A stretch of DNA of 6,857 nt from Deltaproteobacteria bacterium (lineage in GTDB: Bacteria; Desulfobacterota; Syntrophobacteria; BM002), in NCBI GenBank assembly GCA_017861095.1, contig JAGFXI010000138.1, forward strand, positions 1-6,857, written 5' to 3'. Below the pieces are notes generated by a model. That model did no database searches and was not told the DNA's origin. It was given only the letters and a program-made list of their open reading frames with translations. Each line of letters opens with the position of its first letter. Positions within the stretch are counted from its first letter, which is position 1. Positions 1 through 6,138 of the stretch are shown one piece after another. A program made the translations under genes and the position numbers.

Positions 1-2
1 AA

Positions 3-38
3 TCGGGTAAAGGGGAGCTTTGAGCTCCCCCTCCCCAC
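3..38 (-). ncRNA. Group II intron domain VI with branch-point adenosine
   Basis: Just 3' of domain V the minus strand forms a perfect 8-bp hairpin, GGGGAGCT/AGCTCCCC with a CAA loop (12-30). Then comes TTTACCCGAT. The A complementary to position 8 lies seven bases from the inferred intron end and is the likely branch point. Lower GGG/CCC pairing flanks it. Confidence 0.75.
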
Positions 39-70
39 ACCACCCTGCATGCGGGTCCGCACAGGGCGGT
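39..70 (-). ncRNA. Group II intron domain V
   Basis: The minus strand folds into a 32-nt hairpin. The lower stem ACCGCCCTG/CAGGGTGGT has one G-U pair, followed by a two-base TG bulge on the 3' side, an upper stem TGCG/CGCA and a four-base cap. This is the shape of the catalytic domain V. A CGC occurs in the 5' strand of the lower stem, where the catalytic triad is expected; CGC rather than AGC is known for the IIC class. Confidence 0.85.
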
Positions 71-79
71 TCACAGAAC

Positions 80-1420
80 CTACCGGACCGTAGTCGGGTA
101 ATGGATGTTTACCCAGAGCTCTTTGACAGACAAAAGACCCTGATCCTTGAGCCACTGGTTGGTCATGCCGGTCTGAGTAGCCAGAGTCCGGGCGAGATGC
201 CACGGGCCTTTGCGGCTGATCGCCACGAAGATGGCCGCCTTGAGATACGTGCCCAGCTTCAGGAGTTTTCGCACCTTGGTGCGTGCATAGCGCCACTGTT
301 TCCAGTAACACATGCGGACCCTTCTCCTGAGCCAGTGATCGATCTCCGGGATAGGTCGATAGTACTCCGATATCCCGAAGTAGTTCATCCAGCCTCGAAG
401 GTACTGGGCAAGTTCGGTGAGACGGTACTCCATGGAGACAAACCATGACCTTCCGGTCAGGAGCTTGACCCTCCGCTTAAACTCGTGGAAGGCTTTCTCC
501 GACCAACGGATGGCGCCTCCTCTGAAAGTGAAGCTGAGGAAGTCGGTATCATCCGTTCGTGCCACCCGGCTTTTCTCCGGATTGACCTTGAGCTTGAGCG
601 TGCGTCCCAGGAACTGCTTCACGCCTTGCATGACCCGCTCACCCGCTCTTGGACTCTTCACCAAGAGGATGAAGTCATCCGCATAGCGGACGAACCTGTG
701 GCCACGATGCTCAAGCTCTTTGTCCAGGTCATCCAGAAGGATGTTGGCCAAGAGGGGTGAGAGCGGACCCCCTTGAGGCACACCCTGTGGGGTATGCTGA
801 GGGCGACCGTTGACCACCACTCCGGCCCGGAGGTACTTCCCGATGAGGCGAAGCAGCCTCTTGTCCTGCACCTGCCGCGCCACTCTGTGCATGAGCACAT
901 CGTGATTGACCGTGTCGAAAAACTTGGACAGGTCCAGGTCTACGGCAGTGCGGAATCCTTCTCGGATATGCTCCCTGACCTTTCTGACCGCGTCCAGTGC
1001 CGATTTTCCGGGACGGAACCCATAGCTGGACTCCGAGAAACCCGGATCGAAGATCGGTACCAGGACTTGCGCAATGGCTTGTTGGATAACCCGGTCGAGC
1101 ACGGTGGGAATCCCTAAAGGGCGGGTTCCCCCCGTATCCTTGGGGATCTCCACGCGCCGAACCGGTGAGGGTTGATAAGTGCCTGCCAAGAGAGATTCAC
1201 GGATGGTGTCCCAGTTGAGGCGGGCGAACTCAGGGAACTCCTCGATGGACATGCCATCGATACCAGGAGCCCCCTTGTTTGCCTTCACCCTCTTCCATGC
1301 ACGTTGCATGTTTTCTCGGGACAGCACCCGCTCCAGCAGGTGGACATCTGGGTTGGACGGTTCCATGACGCGCTGCATGGGCACTTCTCCGGTCGGATTC
1401 TTTGTGTCCTGCAAGCTCAT
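80..1420 (-). CDS. ltrA: Group II intron reverse transcriptase/maturase
   Basis: The intron-encoded protein helps the intron RNA fold and splice, and copies it into DNA at the target. From the ATG at 1420 it is 446 aa. Visible blocks, in order: KGAPGIDG (about 48-55), SSYGFRPG (about 131-138), the catalytic DLDLSKFF (161-168), TPQGVPQGGPLSP (about 210-222), YADD (246-249), KVNPEKS (about 278-284), and the maturase/thumb domain X with LRGWMNYFG (about 341-349). It ends in LWVNIHYPTTVR with no HNH zinc-finger endonuclease domain, which is typical of introns that use attC or terminator hairpins as targets. I chose 1420 over the upstream in-frame GTG at 1456 because AAGGAGA lies just before it. 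The longer form would be 458 aa. The reading frame is unbroken. One small oddity is DFLSF where relatives usually have FLGF. Confidence 0.95.
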   Translation of the reverse strand: MSLQDTKNPTGEVPMQRVMEPSNPDVHLLERVLSRENMQRAWKRVKANKGAPGIDGMSIEEFPEFARLNWDTIRESLLAGTYQPSPVRRVEIPKDTGGTRPLGIPTVLDRVIQQAIAQVLVPIFDPGFSESSYGFRPGKSALDAVRKVREHIREGFRTAVDLDLSKFFDTVNHDVLMHRVARQVQDKRLLRLIGKYLRAGVVVNGRPQHTPQGVPQGGPLSPLLANILLDDLDKELEHRGHRFVRYADDFILLVKSPRAGERVMQGVKQFLGRTLKLKVNPEKSRVARTDDTDFLSFTFRGGAIRWSEKAFHEFKRRVKLLTGRSWFVSMEYRLTELAQYLRGWMNYFGISEYYRPIPEIDHWLRRRVRMCYWKQWRYARTKVRKLLKLGTYLKAAIFVAISRKGPWHLARTLATQTGMTNQWLKDQGLLSVKELWVNIHYPTTVR

Positions 1421-1962
1421 AGGATCTCCTTCCCTACTCTGTGTTCGGCCCTTCACCGTGTCCTCCCGATTAGAGGAGGCGTTTGGCTAGTATGGCCTCT
1501 GCTGACTTCTGCCCGATCACGCCAGGGATTGCTCCATGGCGCGCTGTGTAGGCTTGGTTGCTTGCTGCCTTGTTCGCTCGCCCAGGGTGGCAGCCTCTCC
1601 CATGCGCCCAGGCTTGTTCCACCAGTGGCCTGACTGGTCGTTTACTTCGCCATGCCCCACACAGCCATGTCGGGCAGATCTCCCCGGATAAGAACGTGAA
1701 CTGTCGCTACGCAACCGCGGCATTTACCCTACCTCCTGAACCCGGGGCTTTGTTGTGTTGTGCCAACTTGCCCGGAGACTGGGCCTTGTATGCCATTTCT
1801 GTACGTCAGCTCGTAGCTTTGCGCTCCGGCTTCCTTCGGACTCCGCCTCACGGCGACGCCCTTGCCTTCGGCTAGTACTTATGCTAACGGTATCAACCGC
1901 TAACAGGATTCATGTACAGGGGACTTTCACCCCATAAGTTCACGCCCGTGCCGGGCGTACAC
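1421..1962 (-). ncRNA. Group II intron RNA, domains I to early IV
   Basis: About 540 bases of ribozyme precede the maturase gene. The 5' terminal hairpin (1942-1958), the GGGGTGAAAGTCCCC hairpin (1919-1933) and the CCGAAGGAAGCCGGAG segment are recognisable as domain I elements of bacterial introns. An AACAA on the minus strand at 1750-1754 is a candidate EBS1 for the TTGTT-like exon ends common at attC targets. The exon end here is GAGTT, so only three of five pairs would form. Open frames across this stretch are chance frames in structured RNA. Confidence 0.8.
1425..1431 (-). promoter_or_regulatory. Ribosome binding site of the intron maturase
   Basis: AAGGAGA on the minus strand ends four bases before the ATG at 1420. 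It decides the start in favour of the 446-aa protein over the upstream GTG. Confidence 0.7.
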
Positions 1963-2015
1963 AACTCATTCAAACCGACGCCGCTTCGCGGCGCGTCTTA
2001 ATTCAGGCGTTCGGT
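1963..2015 (+). other. Integron attC site, interrupted by the intron
   Basis: The sequence from AACTCATTCAAACCG through a hairpin CGCCGC-TTC-GCGGCG (1979-1993) to TTAATTCAGGCGTT follows, in the same orientation, the attC known from aadA-type cassettes. The right core box is GTTCGGT (2009-2015), one base off the GTTRRRY consensus. The left core box RYYYAAC is cut: its AAC remains at 1963-1965 and the intron begins immediately before it. The site belonged to a cassette that lies left of the window, and the boxes at 2009-2015 mark the junction with the next cassette. An intron in the left core should affect folding of the bottom strand, the form used by the integrase, unless it splices. Confidence 0.85.
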
Positions 2016-2021
2016 GAGGAG
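2016..2021 (+). promoter_or_regulatory. Ribosome binding site of the first cassette gene
   Basis: GAGGAG directly follows the attC core box and stands nine bases before the GTG at 2031. It supports the GTG start. Such close packing is usual for cassette genes. Confidence 0.7.
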
Positions 2022-2030
2022 AAAAGAAAA

Positions 2031-2432
2031 GTGAAAACTCAAGTCGAATTCAGATCCGACAAATTCCCACCCTACCATGGCGAAGAAGAAAAAATTAACC
2101 CAGGAGTATGGGGCAAGAGACTCGCTGAGTATCTTCAAGAAAACCTACCTCATCAAGGTCTTAGAGTGATTAGCATTGGCGCTGAGGATTGGGGCTGGAT
2201 GGTAGAACTGGAAAACGAAGAATTCCCTTTATGGATCGGATGTGGCCATCAGAATGGCGACAATGATGAATTCTTATGCTTTATCGAACCTTCCAAGCCA
2301 TTCATCAGAAAGTGGTTTAAGAAAATTGATACAACAGTACAGGTTGGCCGTGTTTCTGAAGCATTGAGGAAAGTCCTCGAATCGAATCCCGACATACACA
2401 GCGTTAATTGGTTGCCGGATACGGACCGATGA
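2031..2432 (+). CDS. Integron cassette protein of unknown function, 133 aa
   Basis: This is a soluble protein with no signal peptide or membrane segment. Conspicuous parts are RSDKFPPYHGEEEKINPG near the N-terminus, an aromatic block EDWGWMVELENEEFPLWIG (about 52-70), and IRKWFKKIDT near residue 95. I cannot assign a function; it looks like the conserved hypothetical proteins common in environmental cassette arrays. The GTG start is chosen because GAGGAG lies nine bases upstream and the frame begins right after the attC core. Base composition is clearly more AT-rich than the hydrolase gene downstream, consistent with recent transfer. The gene ends six bases before an attC-like repeat, as expected for a cassette. 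A promoter is not visible; expression would come from an upstream integron promoter or read-through. Confidence 0.85.
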   Translation: MKTQVEFRSDKFPPYHGEEEKINPGVWGKRLAEYLQENLPHQGLRVISIGAEDWGWMVELENEEFPLWIGCGHQNGDNDEFLCFIEPSKPFIRKWFKKIDTTVQVGRVSEALRKVLESNPDIHSVNWLPDTDR

Positions 2433-2437
2433 CACCA

Positions 2438-2490
2438 AACAAACGCCTGCGCGTGTCCGCGAAAACCCGCGTCAACTGAGGCGCGAAACC
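2438..2490 (+). repeat. Degenerate attC-like site
   Basis: Six bases after the stop codon stands AACAAACGCCT, the same string that starts the Vibrio attC repeats. Thirty bases on, ACTGAGGCG resembles the right side of an attC. CGCCT (2444-2448) can pair with AGGCG (2479-2483) and an inner CGCG/CGCG stem is possible. However, where GCGTT should follow, the sequence reads GCGAAAC, so the right core GTT is absent and the left core has A in place of a pyrimidine. I read this as a decayed, probably inactive attC, which would fuse the two cassettes. The location supports this more than the sequence does. Confidence 0.45.
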
Positions 2491-2537
2491 GTCAGATCGT
2501 CCAGAGAGAACTCACGTGTATTGATTTGGTGTTTCTG

Positions 2538-2945
2538 ATGAATCTCGATCTCGAAGAACGATTGGTACAAAAAACCATAGGCTTCAAACGCCTCGCAAAG
2601 GCACAAAAGGTCAAACTGCTGGCACAGTGGTCACGCGCATTTCCAGACCTCGTGACATCCGCTCGCCATCAAGCGGTGCGCGAGGGTGTTTGCCGTGATA
2701 AAGATGCGGACGAAGCGTACACAAGACTATCGCTTTGCGATTTTTACATTCTTCCCGACGATGATAGCGGAATGCCGTCGTACGCATGTTTTTCAGCGAA
2801 ACCGCCGGAATTAGCCCAACTTGTATCCGATACGGTTACGAAGTGCGATGAACTAATCGTCGTTGATGCGAGTTGGCGTTGGTCTGCAGTATTCGTTAAT
2901 CATGGCGCCCCGCAGTTGGTAGGGAGGCACTTCAGTCGAAAATGA
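2538..2945 (+). CDS. Hypothetical cassette protein, about 135 aa
   Basis: The frame encodes a soluble, charged protein beginning MNLDLEERLVQK. It has a stretch FYILPDDDSGMPSYACFS in the middle and ends WRWSAVFVNHGAPQLVGRHFSRK. The C-terminal pattern of aromatic residues, FVNH and LVG.HF faintly recalls the DUF4275 family, but I would not name it on that. The start is uncertain. ATG 2538 has no good ribosome binding site, and TTG 2526 or GTG 2529 in the same frame would add four or three residues. Composition resembles the preceding cassette gene more than the GC-rich genes to the right. It may be co-transcribed with the preceding gene, because the attC between them is decayed. Confidence 0.7.
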   Translation: MNLDLEERLVQKTIGFKRLAKAQKVKLLAQWSRAFPDLVTSARHQAVREGVCRDKDADEAYTRLSLCDFYILPDDDSGMPSYACFSAKPPELAQLVSDTVTKCDELIVVDASWRWSAVFVNHGAPQLVGRHFSRK

Positions 2946-3133
2946 AACGGCAACGACAATATGATCTGACACAAGCATTAAGCCGTACTGCCGGGGATGC
3001 GGCATCTGTAAAAGGGCTGGGGTTAAAAGGGTTGAGGGCTGGGGAACTTATTGCAAAACAGCTAACGGTAGGGCGAGGCTGGTACCTGCGAAGCCTGGTT
3101 GTAAGAGACTGGCGTCGAGCCGATCACCCTGCA
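2946..3133 (+). other. Intergenic stretch with a short direct repeat
   Basis: No convincing gene is seen. The frame 2942-3208, which overlaps the previous stop by ATGA, encodes a low-quality sequence and runs through the attC-like hairpin. A purine-rich near-repeat lies at 3010-3044: AAAAGGG occurs at 3010 and 3025, and GGGCTGGGG at 3014 and 3036. The stretch may be the untranslated 3' part of the preceding cassette. Confidence 0.4.
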
Positions 3134-3186
3134 GTCCTAATGAATGCACACGACCGCTTTGCCCCACGTGATTCTTGTCGTTGGGC
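3134..3186 (+). repeat. Candidate attC-like hairpin ending in GTTGGGC
   Basis: GTTGGGC at 3180-3186 fits the attC right core GTTRRRY exactly and sits 18 bases before the next gene's ATG, where a cassette boundary would be. Upstream, GTCCTAA (3134-3140) pairs with it at five of seven positions, counting one G-U pair. Between them GAAT-G-CAC (3142-3149) pairs with GTGATTC (3168-3174), leaving one extrahelical G, a feature of attC stems. At 53 bases it is at the short end for the family. It was found by eye and could be chance. Confidence 0.35.
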
Positions 3187-3204
3187 GACCGAAAAGAGAA
3201 TCCG

Positions 3205-4758
3205 ATGAGGACGAAGGCTATCTGGGCAGTGATGTTGCGGGCACTGGGGGCGGTGTCAATTGTCCTCAGCGCCAGTTGCGCTCGCCTGCTGATTCCCGCC
3301 GACGATGTGCCGCTGCGGCCCCCGGACAGCTACTTCCCTCACGCCGAATGGCGCACTTCCACGCCCGAAGCGCAAGGCCTCGACTCGGAGGCGCTGATCG
3401 CACTCTTCGATACGGTTGAAGCAAGGTGTTTGCCGATCCACAGCCTCCAGATCGTGCGCTATGGGCACCTCGTGCTTGATGCGTACTTTTTCCCGTTCCT
3501 CCGGGGTGAGCGTCACGACGTGGCATCGGTCACCAAGTCGATCACGACGACGCTGGTCGGGGTGGCGCTCGATCGCGATGCGATCCCGAGTTTGGAGACG
3601 GCGGTGTATCCATTGCTGTATCCAAGACCGCCGGCGGACGTTCGCAAGCAGCAAATCCGCCTGCGCCACCTCTTGACCAACTCGAGCGGGCTGGACTGCG
3701 GCCGCGCGAACTACGAGCGCGAAATGCTCGCCATGGTGGCGACGGAAGACTGGCTGCAGTTCGCACTCGATTTGCCGATGCGCGAGGCGCCGGGAGTGCG
3801 TTTTGCATATTGCAGCCCGGGTTTCCATCTGCTTTCTGCATTGATCAGCCGCCGTACCGGGCTGGCGGCGGAAGACTTCGCCCGGCAGAACTTGTTTGCG
3901 CCGCTCGGTATCACCGATGTGCGCTGGCCCCGTGACCCCCAAGGGATAAGCCAGGGTGCCGGCGATCTGCAACTGCGCCCTACAGACTTGCTGAAAGTAG
4001 GTTATCTGTTCCTGCGCCAGGGCGAATGGGATGGTCGCCGGATCCTTTCACGCCAGTGGATTGAACAGGCGACACGACGGCAGATCGAAACGCCCTCGTC
4101 GGAAGACTATGGGTTCGGGTGGTGGGTCTCCCGTGACGTTCCGGGTATGTACCAAGCGGCCGGCCGCGGCGGCCAGCGACTCATCGTGTGGCCCGCAAAG
4201 GACATCGTGGTCGTCATGACTGCCGGCGGCTTTGACCCCGCTCCATTGGCGCCCTTGTTGTTGCGCGCCATGAAGAGCAATGCGGCCCTACCCGAGAATC
4301 CTGTCGCTCACTCTCGCTTGTTGGCGCGCGTGCGCGCGGCGACCATGCAGGTCCAGACGAAGGAATCGGCGCCGTCACTACCCGCAAGGGCCGCCGGGAT
4401 CAGTCACACGGTGTATGCCTTAGACCCCAACCCACTTGGAGTTCGTGCGATGGAACTCCGGTTCTACGATCAGGCGGGTGCCGAGGTGCGGGTCCTTCGG
4501 GGTGACGAGGAGATGGTCTTTCCGGTGGCGCTTGACGGCACGTATCGGTTCGGAACCGATCCCACTTCGAAAGAACGGGTGGCGGGTCGCGGACGTTGGA
4601 CTGGTCCCGATGAGTTCGTGCTGGAGCTCGACACGATCGTCCGCATTAACCACTTCAGTCTCGTACTCCGTTACGAGGGCGATCGGTTGCACGGCCGGGT
4701 CAGCGAGCGCGCCGGGTTGATCCCCGAAACGGAGTTCACCGGCCGCCTGCGACGCTGA
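3205..4758 (+). CDS. Serine hydrolase, class C beta-lactamase/NylB-like, exported
   Basis: A 517-aa hydrolase of the beta-lactamase/penicillin-binding-protein fold (Pfam Beta-lactamase family). The nucleophile motif is SVTK (S108, K111). The second motif is YCS (202-204), as in 6-aminohexanoate-dimer hydrolase and related esterases rather than the YAN/YSN of true AmpC enzymes. The third motif, normally KTG or HxG, appears as GRGGQ (320-324). An N-terminal hydrophobic stretch (about 5-24) ends LSASC, so it is exported and may be a lipoprotein anchored at C25, although the lipobox is imperfect. Residues about 390-517 form a separate beta-rich C-terminal extension without a recognised motif. Carboxylesterase, amidase or peptidase activity is more likely than antibiotic resistance; the substrate is unknown. 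ATG 3205 is preferred because the signal begins there, with AAGAGA nearby. A TTG at 3175 would add ten residues. Confidence 0.9.
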   Translation: MRTKAIWAVMLRALGAVSIVLSASCARLLIPADDVPLRPPDSYFPHAEWRTSTPEAQGLDSEALIALFDTVEARCLPIHSLQIVRYGHLVLDAYFFPFLRGERHDVASVTKSITTTLVGVALDRDAIPSLETAVYPLLYPRPPADVRKQQIRLRHLLTNSSGLDCGRANYEREMLAMVATEDWLQFALDLPMREAPGVRFAYCSPGFHLLSALISRRTGLAAEDFARQNLFAPLGITDVRWPRDPQGISQGAGDLQLRPTDLLKVGYLFLRQGEWDGRRILSRQWIEQATRRQIETPSSEDYGFGWWVSRDVPGMYQAAGRGGQRLIVWPAKDIVVVMTAGGFDPAPLAPLLLRAMKSNAALPENPVAHSRLLARVRAATMQVQTKESAPSLPARAAGISHTVYALDPNPLGVRAMELRFYDQAGAEVRVLRGDEEMVFPVALDGTYRFGTDPTSKERVAGRGRWTGPDEFVLELDTIVRINHFSLVLRYEGDRLHGRVSERAGLIPETEFTGRLRR

Positions 4759-4760
4759 TC

Positions 4761-4776
4761 GGCACCGCAAAGTGCC
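4761..4776 (+). terminator. Possible weak terminator hairpin after the hydrolase gene
   Basis: A 5-bp stem GGCAC/GTGCC with loop CGCAAA starts two bases after the stop codon. There is no T-run behind it, so intrinsic termination would be weak at best. Confidence 0.25.
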
Positions 4777-5083
4777 AACGGGGTTGAATTGTGGAATCTT
4801 ACAACGGACAACCTCATGAGAAATCGCTTTTAGATGTTTGTATTGTTTCGTTTTCACTCGCGCAGATCGTGTTGACACAAAGGTTGGTGGAGTTCGCCAC
4901 TTCACCGATCATCCCTGGGCATAAAGAATTTCCTCTGCACATCGACGACCAGCTGTGCCCATTGCTTGCCGGGCCTTGAATCGACCAGGTTCAGAAGCCC
5001 AACAACCGCGTAAAAGCGACGCGTTTTCCGCGCCAATGACACGGGAAGCCGGGCATCAAAGCCGGTTCCAGCAGCAGACGCAC

Positions 5084-5089
5084 GGAGGA
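5084..5089 (+). promoter_or_regulatory. Possible ribosome binding site, unusually far from its start
   Basis: GGAGGA is the only good Shine-Dalgarno match before ATG 5107, but the gap is 17 bases, longer than usual. No alternative in-frame start lies closer to it. Confidence 0.35.
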
Positions 5090-5106
5090 ACAGGGCTACG
5101 GTATCC

Positions 5107-6138
5107 ATGAAGAAGATATTCCTGGCTATCTGCTTAGTCCCCGCAGCAGTTGCTGCTGCGGGTATTCAAAGCGACCCACAGATCTATAGCCTACGGGGAG
5201 GGCATCCGGGGCAAATAGTGATGCTCTCCGGTTGGTCGAAGGGGAAGAGGTTTGCTGAGTACGAAGACTATCGGAACCTGACCCCCCGCTTCTTCTCCAC
5301 TAATCAAGCGGTGTGGACATGGTGCGACGGGAAGTCGACTCCCAACAGGATCGAAAGGATCGATTCGACGGTTGTCATGGGCCAGGTCACGACGATCGTT
5401 CTCGCGGAGAAGACCACCTGTGACGACAAGGCCCAACTCATCTCGAACCATGACTTCCCCAGGCAGCGATGGGCTGCTGCTGACGCAACCGAACAAGAAG
5501 TGGAGAGAATCCAAACGAAGCTCCGGTCGGCCCACAGACTGCGGGTCACCAGAGTCGTGAGCGAGGTGAGAGGCGTGCTGTATCTGGTATTCGATCCATC
5601 GATAGAAACGATTCACGATACCGGTGGATCTCGACTGTTGGACGCCGCTCTGAACCAGATTTCCATGATTGATAGTGCGCCGTTGTCTCCGCTGATCGAT
5701 CTTGATGACGATGGCGTGCCGGAATTTTACATGCCGTCATCGGACGGGATGGAGGCGTGGCTGGTGAGAATGTTCCCCGAACTGAATAGGGAACTTCCCC
5801 CTCTTCCACTGATCAGTGATGCCAAACCTAACCGTTGGACGCACCAACATGAGGATATTTGCATACGTAGCGGTCATCCTGATCCTCACCGCCAGTGCGG
5901 CCAGGGCACAGATGGACGTGCCGAACGATACCACGGTAAGTCCGGTGAGCGAGGCAGATGTCCACTGGAAGATCGTCCAAAGGGAAATAGAACAAATCAC
6001 AGAGGGCGCCCCGGACTCTCCCGTTGGCAACCAATTGGAGATGGTCGGAAGAATAGAGGGAAGGGCCATTCGGGAGCTCTTTCCCGGGTGGGAGTTCTAC
6101 GCTGTAAGCTACTCGAACTACAAGAAAGAAGGCTTTGA
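5107..6138 (+). CDS. Exported protein of unknown function; C-terminus probably frameshifted
   Basis: The N-terminus MKKIFLAICLVPAAVAAAG is a typical Sec signal peptide, so the protein is periplasmic or secreted. Two cysteines (73, 105) could form a disulphide. DLDDDGVPE (198-206) matches the DxDxDG calcium-loop pattern seen in FG-GAP-like repeats, here as one copy. I do not recognise the family. The open frame is 343 aa, but residues from about 238 on are arginine-, glycine- and proline-rich and come from an alternative frame of the next gene, overlapping it by 290 bases. Both other frames have a stop just before that gene (TGA 5810-5812 and TGA 5817-5819). One lost base, for example in the C5 run at 5797-5801, would therefore give a normal protein of about 234 aa. 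It is either a mutated gene or a sequencing error. Confidence 0.65.
   Translation: MKKIFLAICLVPAAVAAAGIQSDPQIYSLRGGHPGQIVMLSGWSKGKRFAEYEDYRNLTPRFFSTNQAVWTWCDGKSTPNRIERIDSTVVMGQVTTIVLAEKTTCDDKAQLISNHDFPRQRWAAADATEQEVERIQTKLRSAHRLRVTRVVSEVRGVLYLVFDPSIETIHDTGGSRLLDAALNQISMIDSAPLSPLIDLDDDGVPEFYMPSSDGMEAWLVRMFPELNRELPPLPLISDAKPNRWTHQHEDICIRSGHPDPHRQCGQGTDGRAERYHGKSGERGRCPLEDRPKGNRTNHRGRPGLSRWQPIGDGRKNRGKGHSGALSRVGVLRCKLLELQERRL

Larger units (their letters stand above)
2..1962 (-). mobile_element. Group II intron, probable IIC-attC type, complete
   Basis: This is a self-splicing retroelement read on the minus strand. Seen directly: the 5' end GTGTACGCCCGG at 1962, a hairpin ACGCCC/GGGCGT at 1942-1958, the conserved GGTGAAAGTCCC element at about 1919-1933, a reverse transcriptase gene in the domain IV position, then domains V and VI and a 3' end ACCCGAT. 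The length of about 1.96 kb is normal for a bacterial intron whose ORF lacks an endonuclease domain. The 5' exon is an integron attC site, and the intron lies on its bottom strand, opposite to the cassette genes. Known group IIC-attC introns behave this way. Assignment to IIC is inferred from target, ORF type and a CGC in domain V. The 3' boundary may be off by one base because only one base, if any, of 3' exon is present. All parts look intact, so it may be active. Confidence 0.9.
4759..5106. other. 348-base intergenic region with hairpins, no convincing gene
   Basis: Three structures are visible: GGCAC/GTGCC (4761-4776) just after the hydrolase stop; an interrupted inverted repeat GGTTG-TTGT/ACAA-CAACC (4782-4813); and a hairpin CGCG-T-AAAA/TTTT-C-CGCG with an 8-base loop (5007-5032). 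A perfect GCCCAAC, matching the attC left core, lies at 4997-5003, but no GTTRRRY partner follows. Short frames on both strands (for example 62 aa from 4791) lack support. A promoter for the following genes would be expected here, but I see no clear -35/-10 pair. Confidence 0.5.

Noticed and set aside
12..30. Perfect hairpin that could be read as a rho-independent terminator
   Set aside because: Its position between domain V and the intron 3' end identifies it as domain VI; only three T residues follow on the minus strand.
20..448. Plus-strand open frame of 142 aa, and others within 1-1900
   Set aside because: They lie opposite the maturase gene or in the ribozyme RNA, and have no ribosome binding site or family resemblance.
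2942..3208. 88-aa frame overlapping the preceding stop by ATGA
   Set aside because: The overlap looks like translational coupling, but the protein is low in recognisable structure and runs through the repeat and the attC-like hairpin into the next gene's start.
3256..3972. Minus-strand 238-aa frame opposite the serine hydrolase
   Set aside because: It is a shadow frame of a GC-rich gene; the hydrolase frame has all the family motifs.
4782..4813. Inverted repeat GGTTG...CAACC as an attC site
   Set aside because: An attC has AAC on the left and GTT on the right; this repeat has the opposite order on both strands.
4902..5108. Minus-strand 68-aa frame in the intergenic region
   Set aside because: Its protein looks fairly natural, but there is no ribosome binding site, no recognised family and no conserved context; it could at most be a gene remnant.
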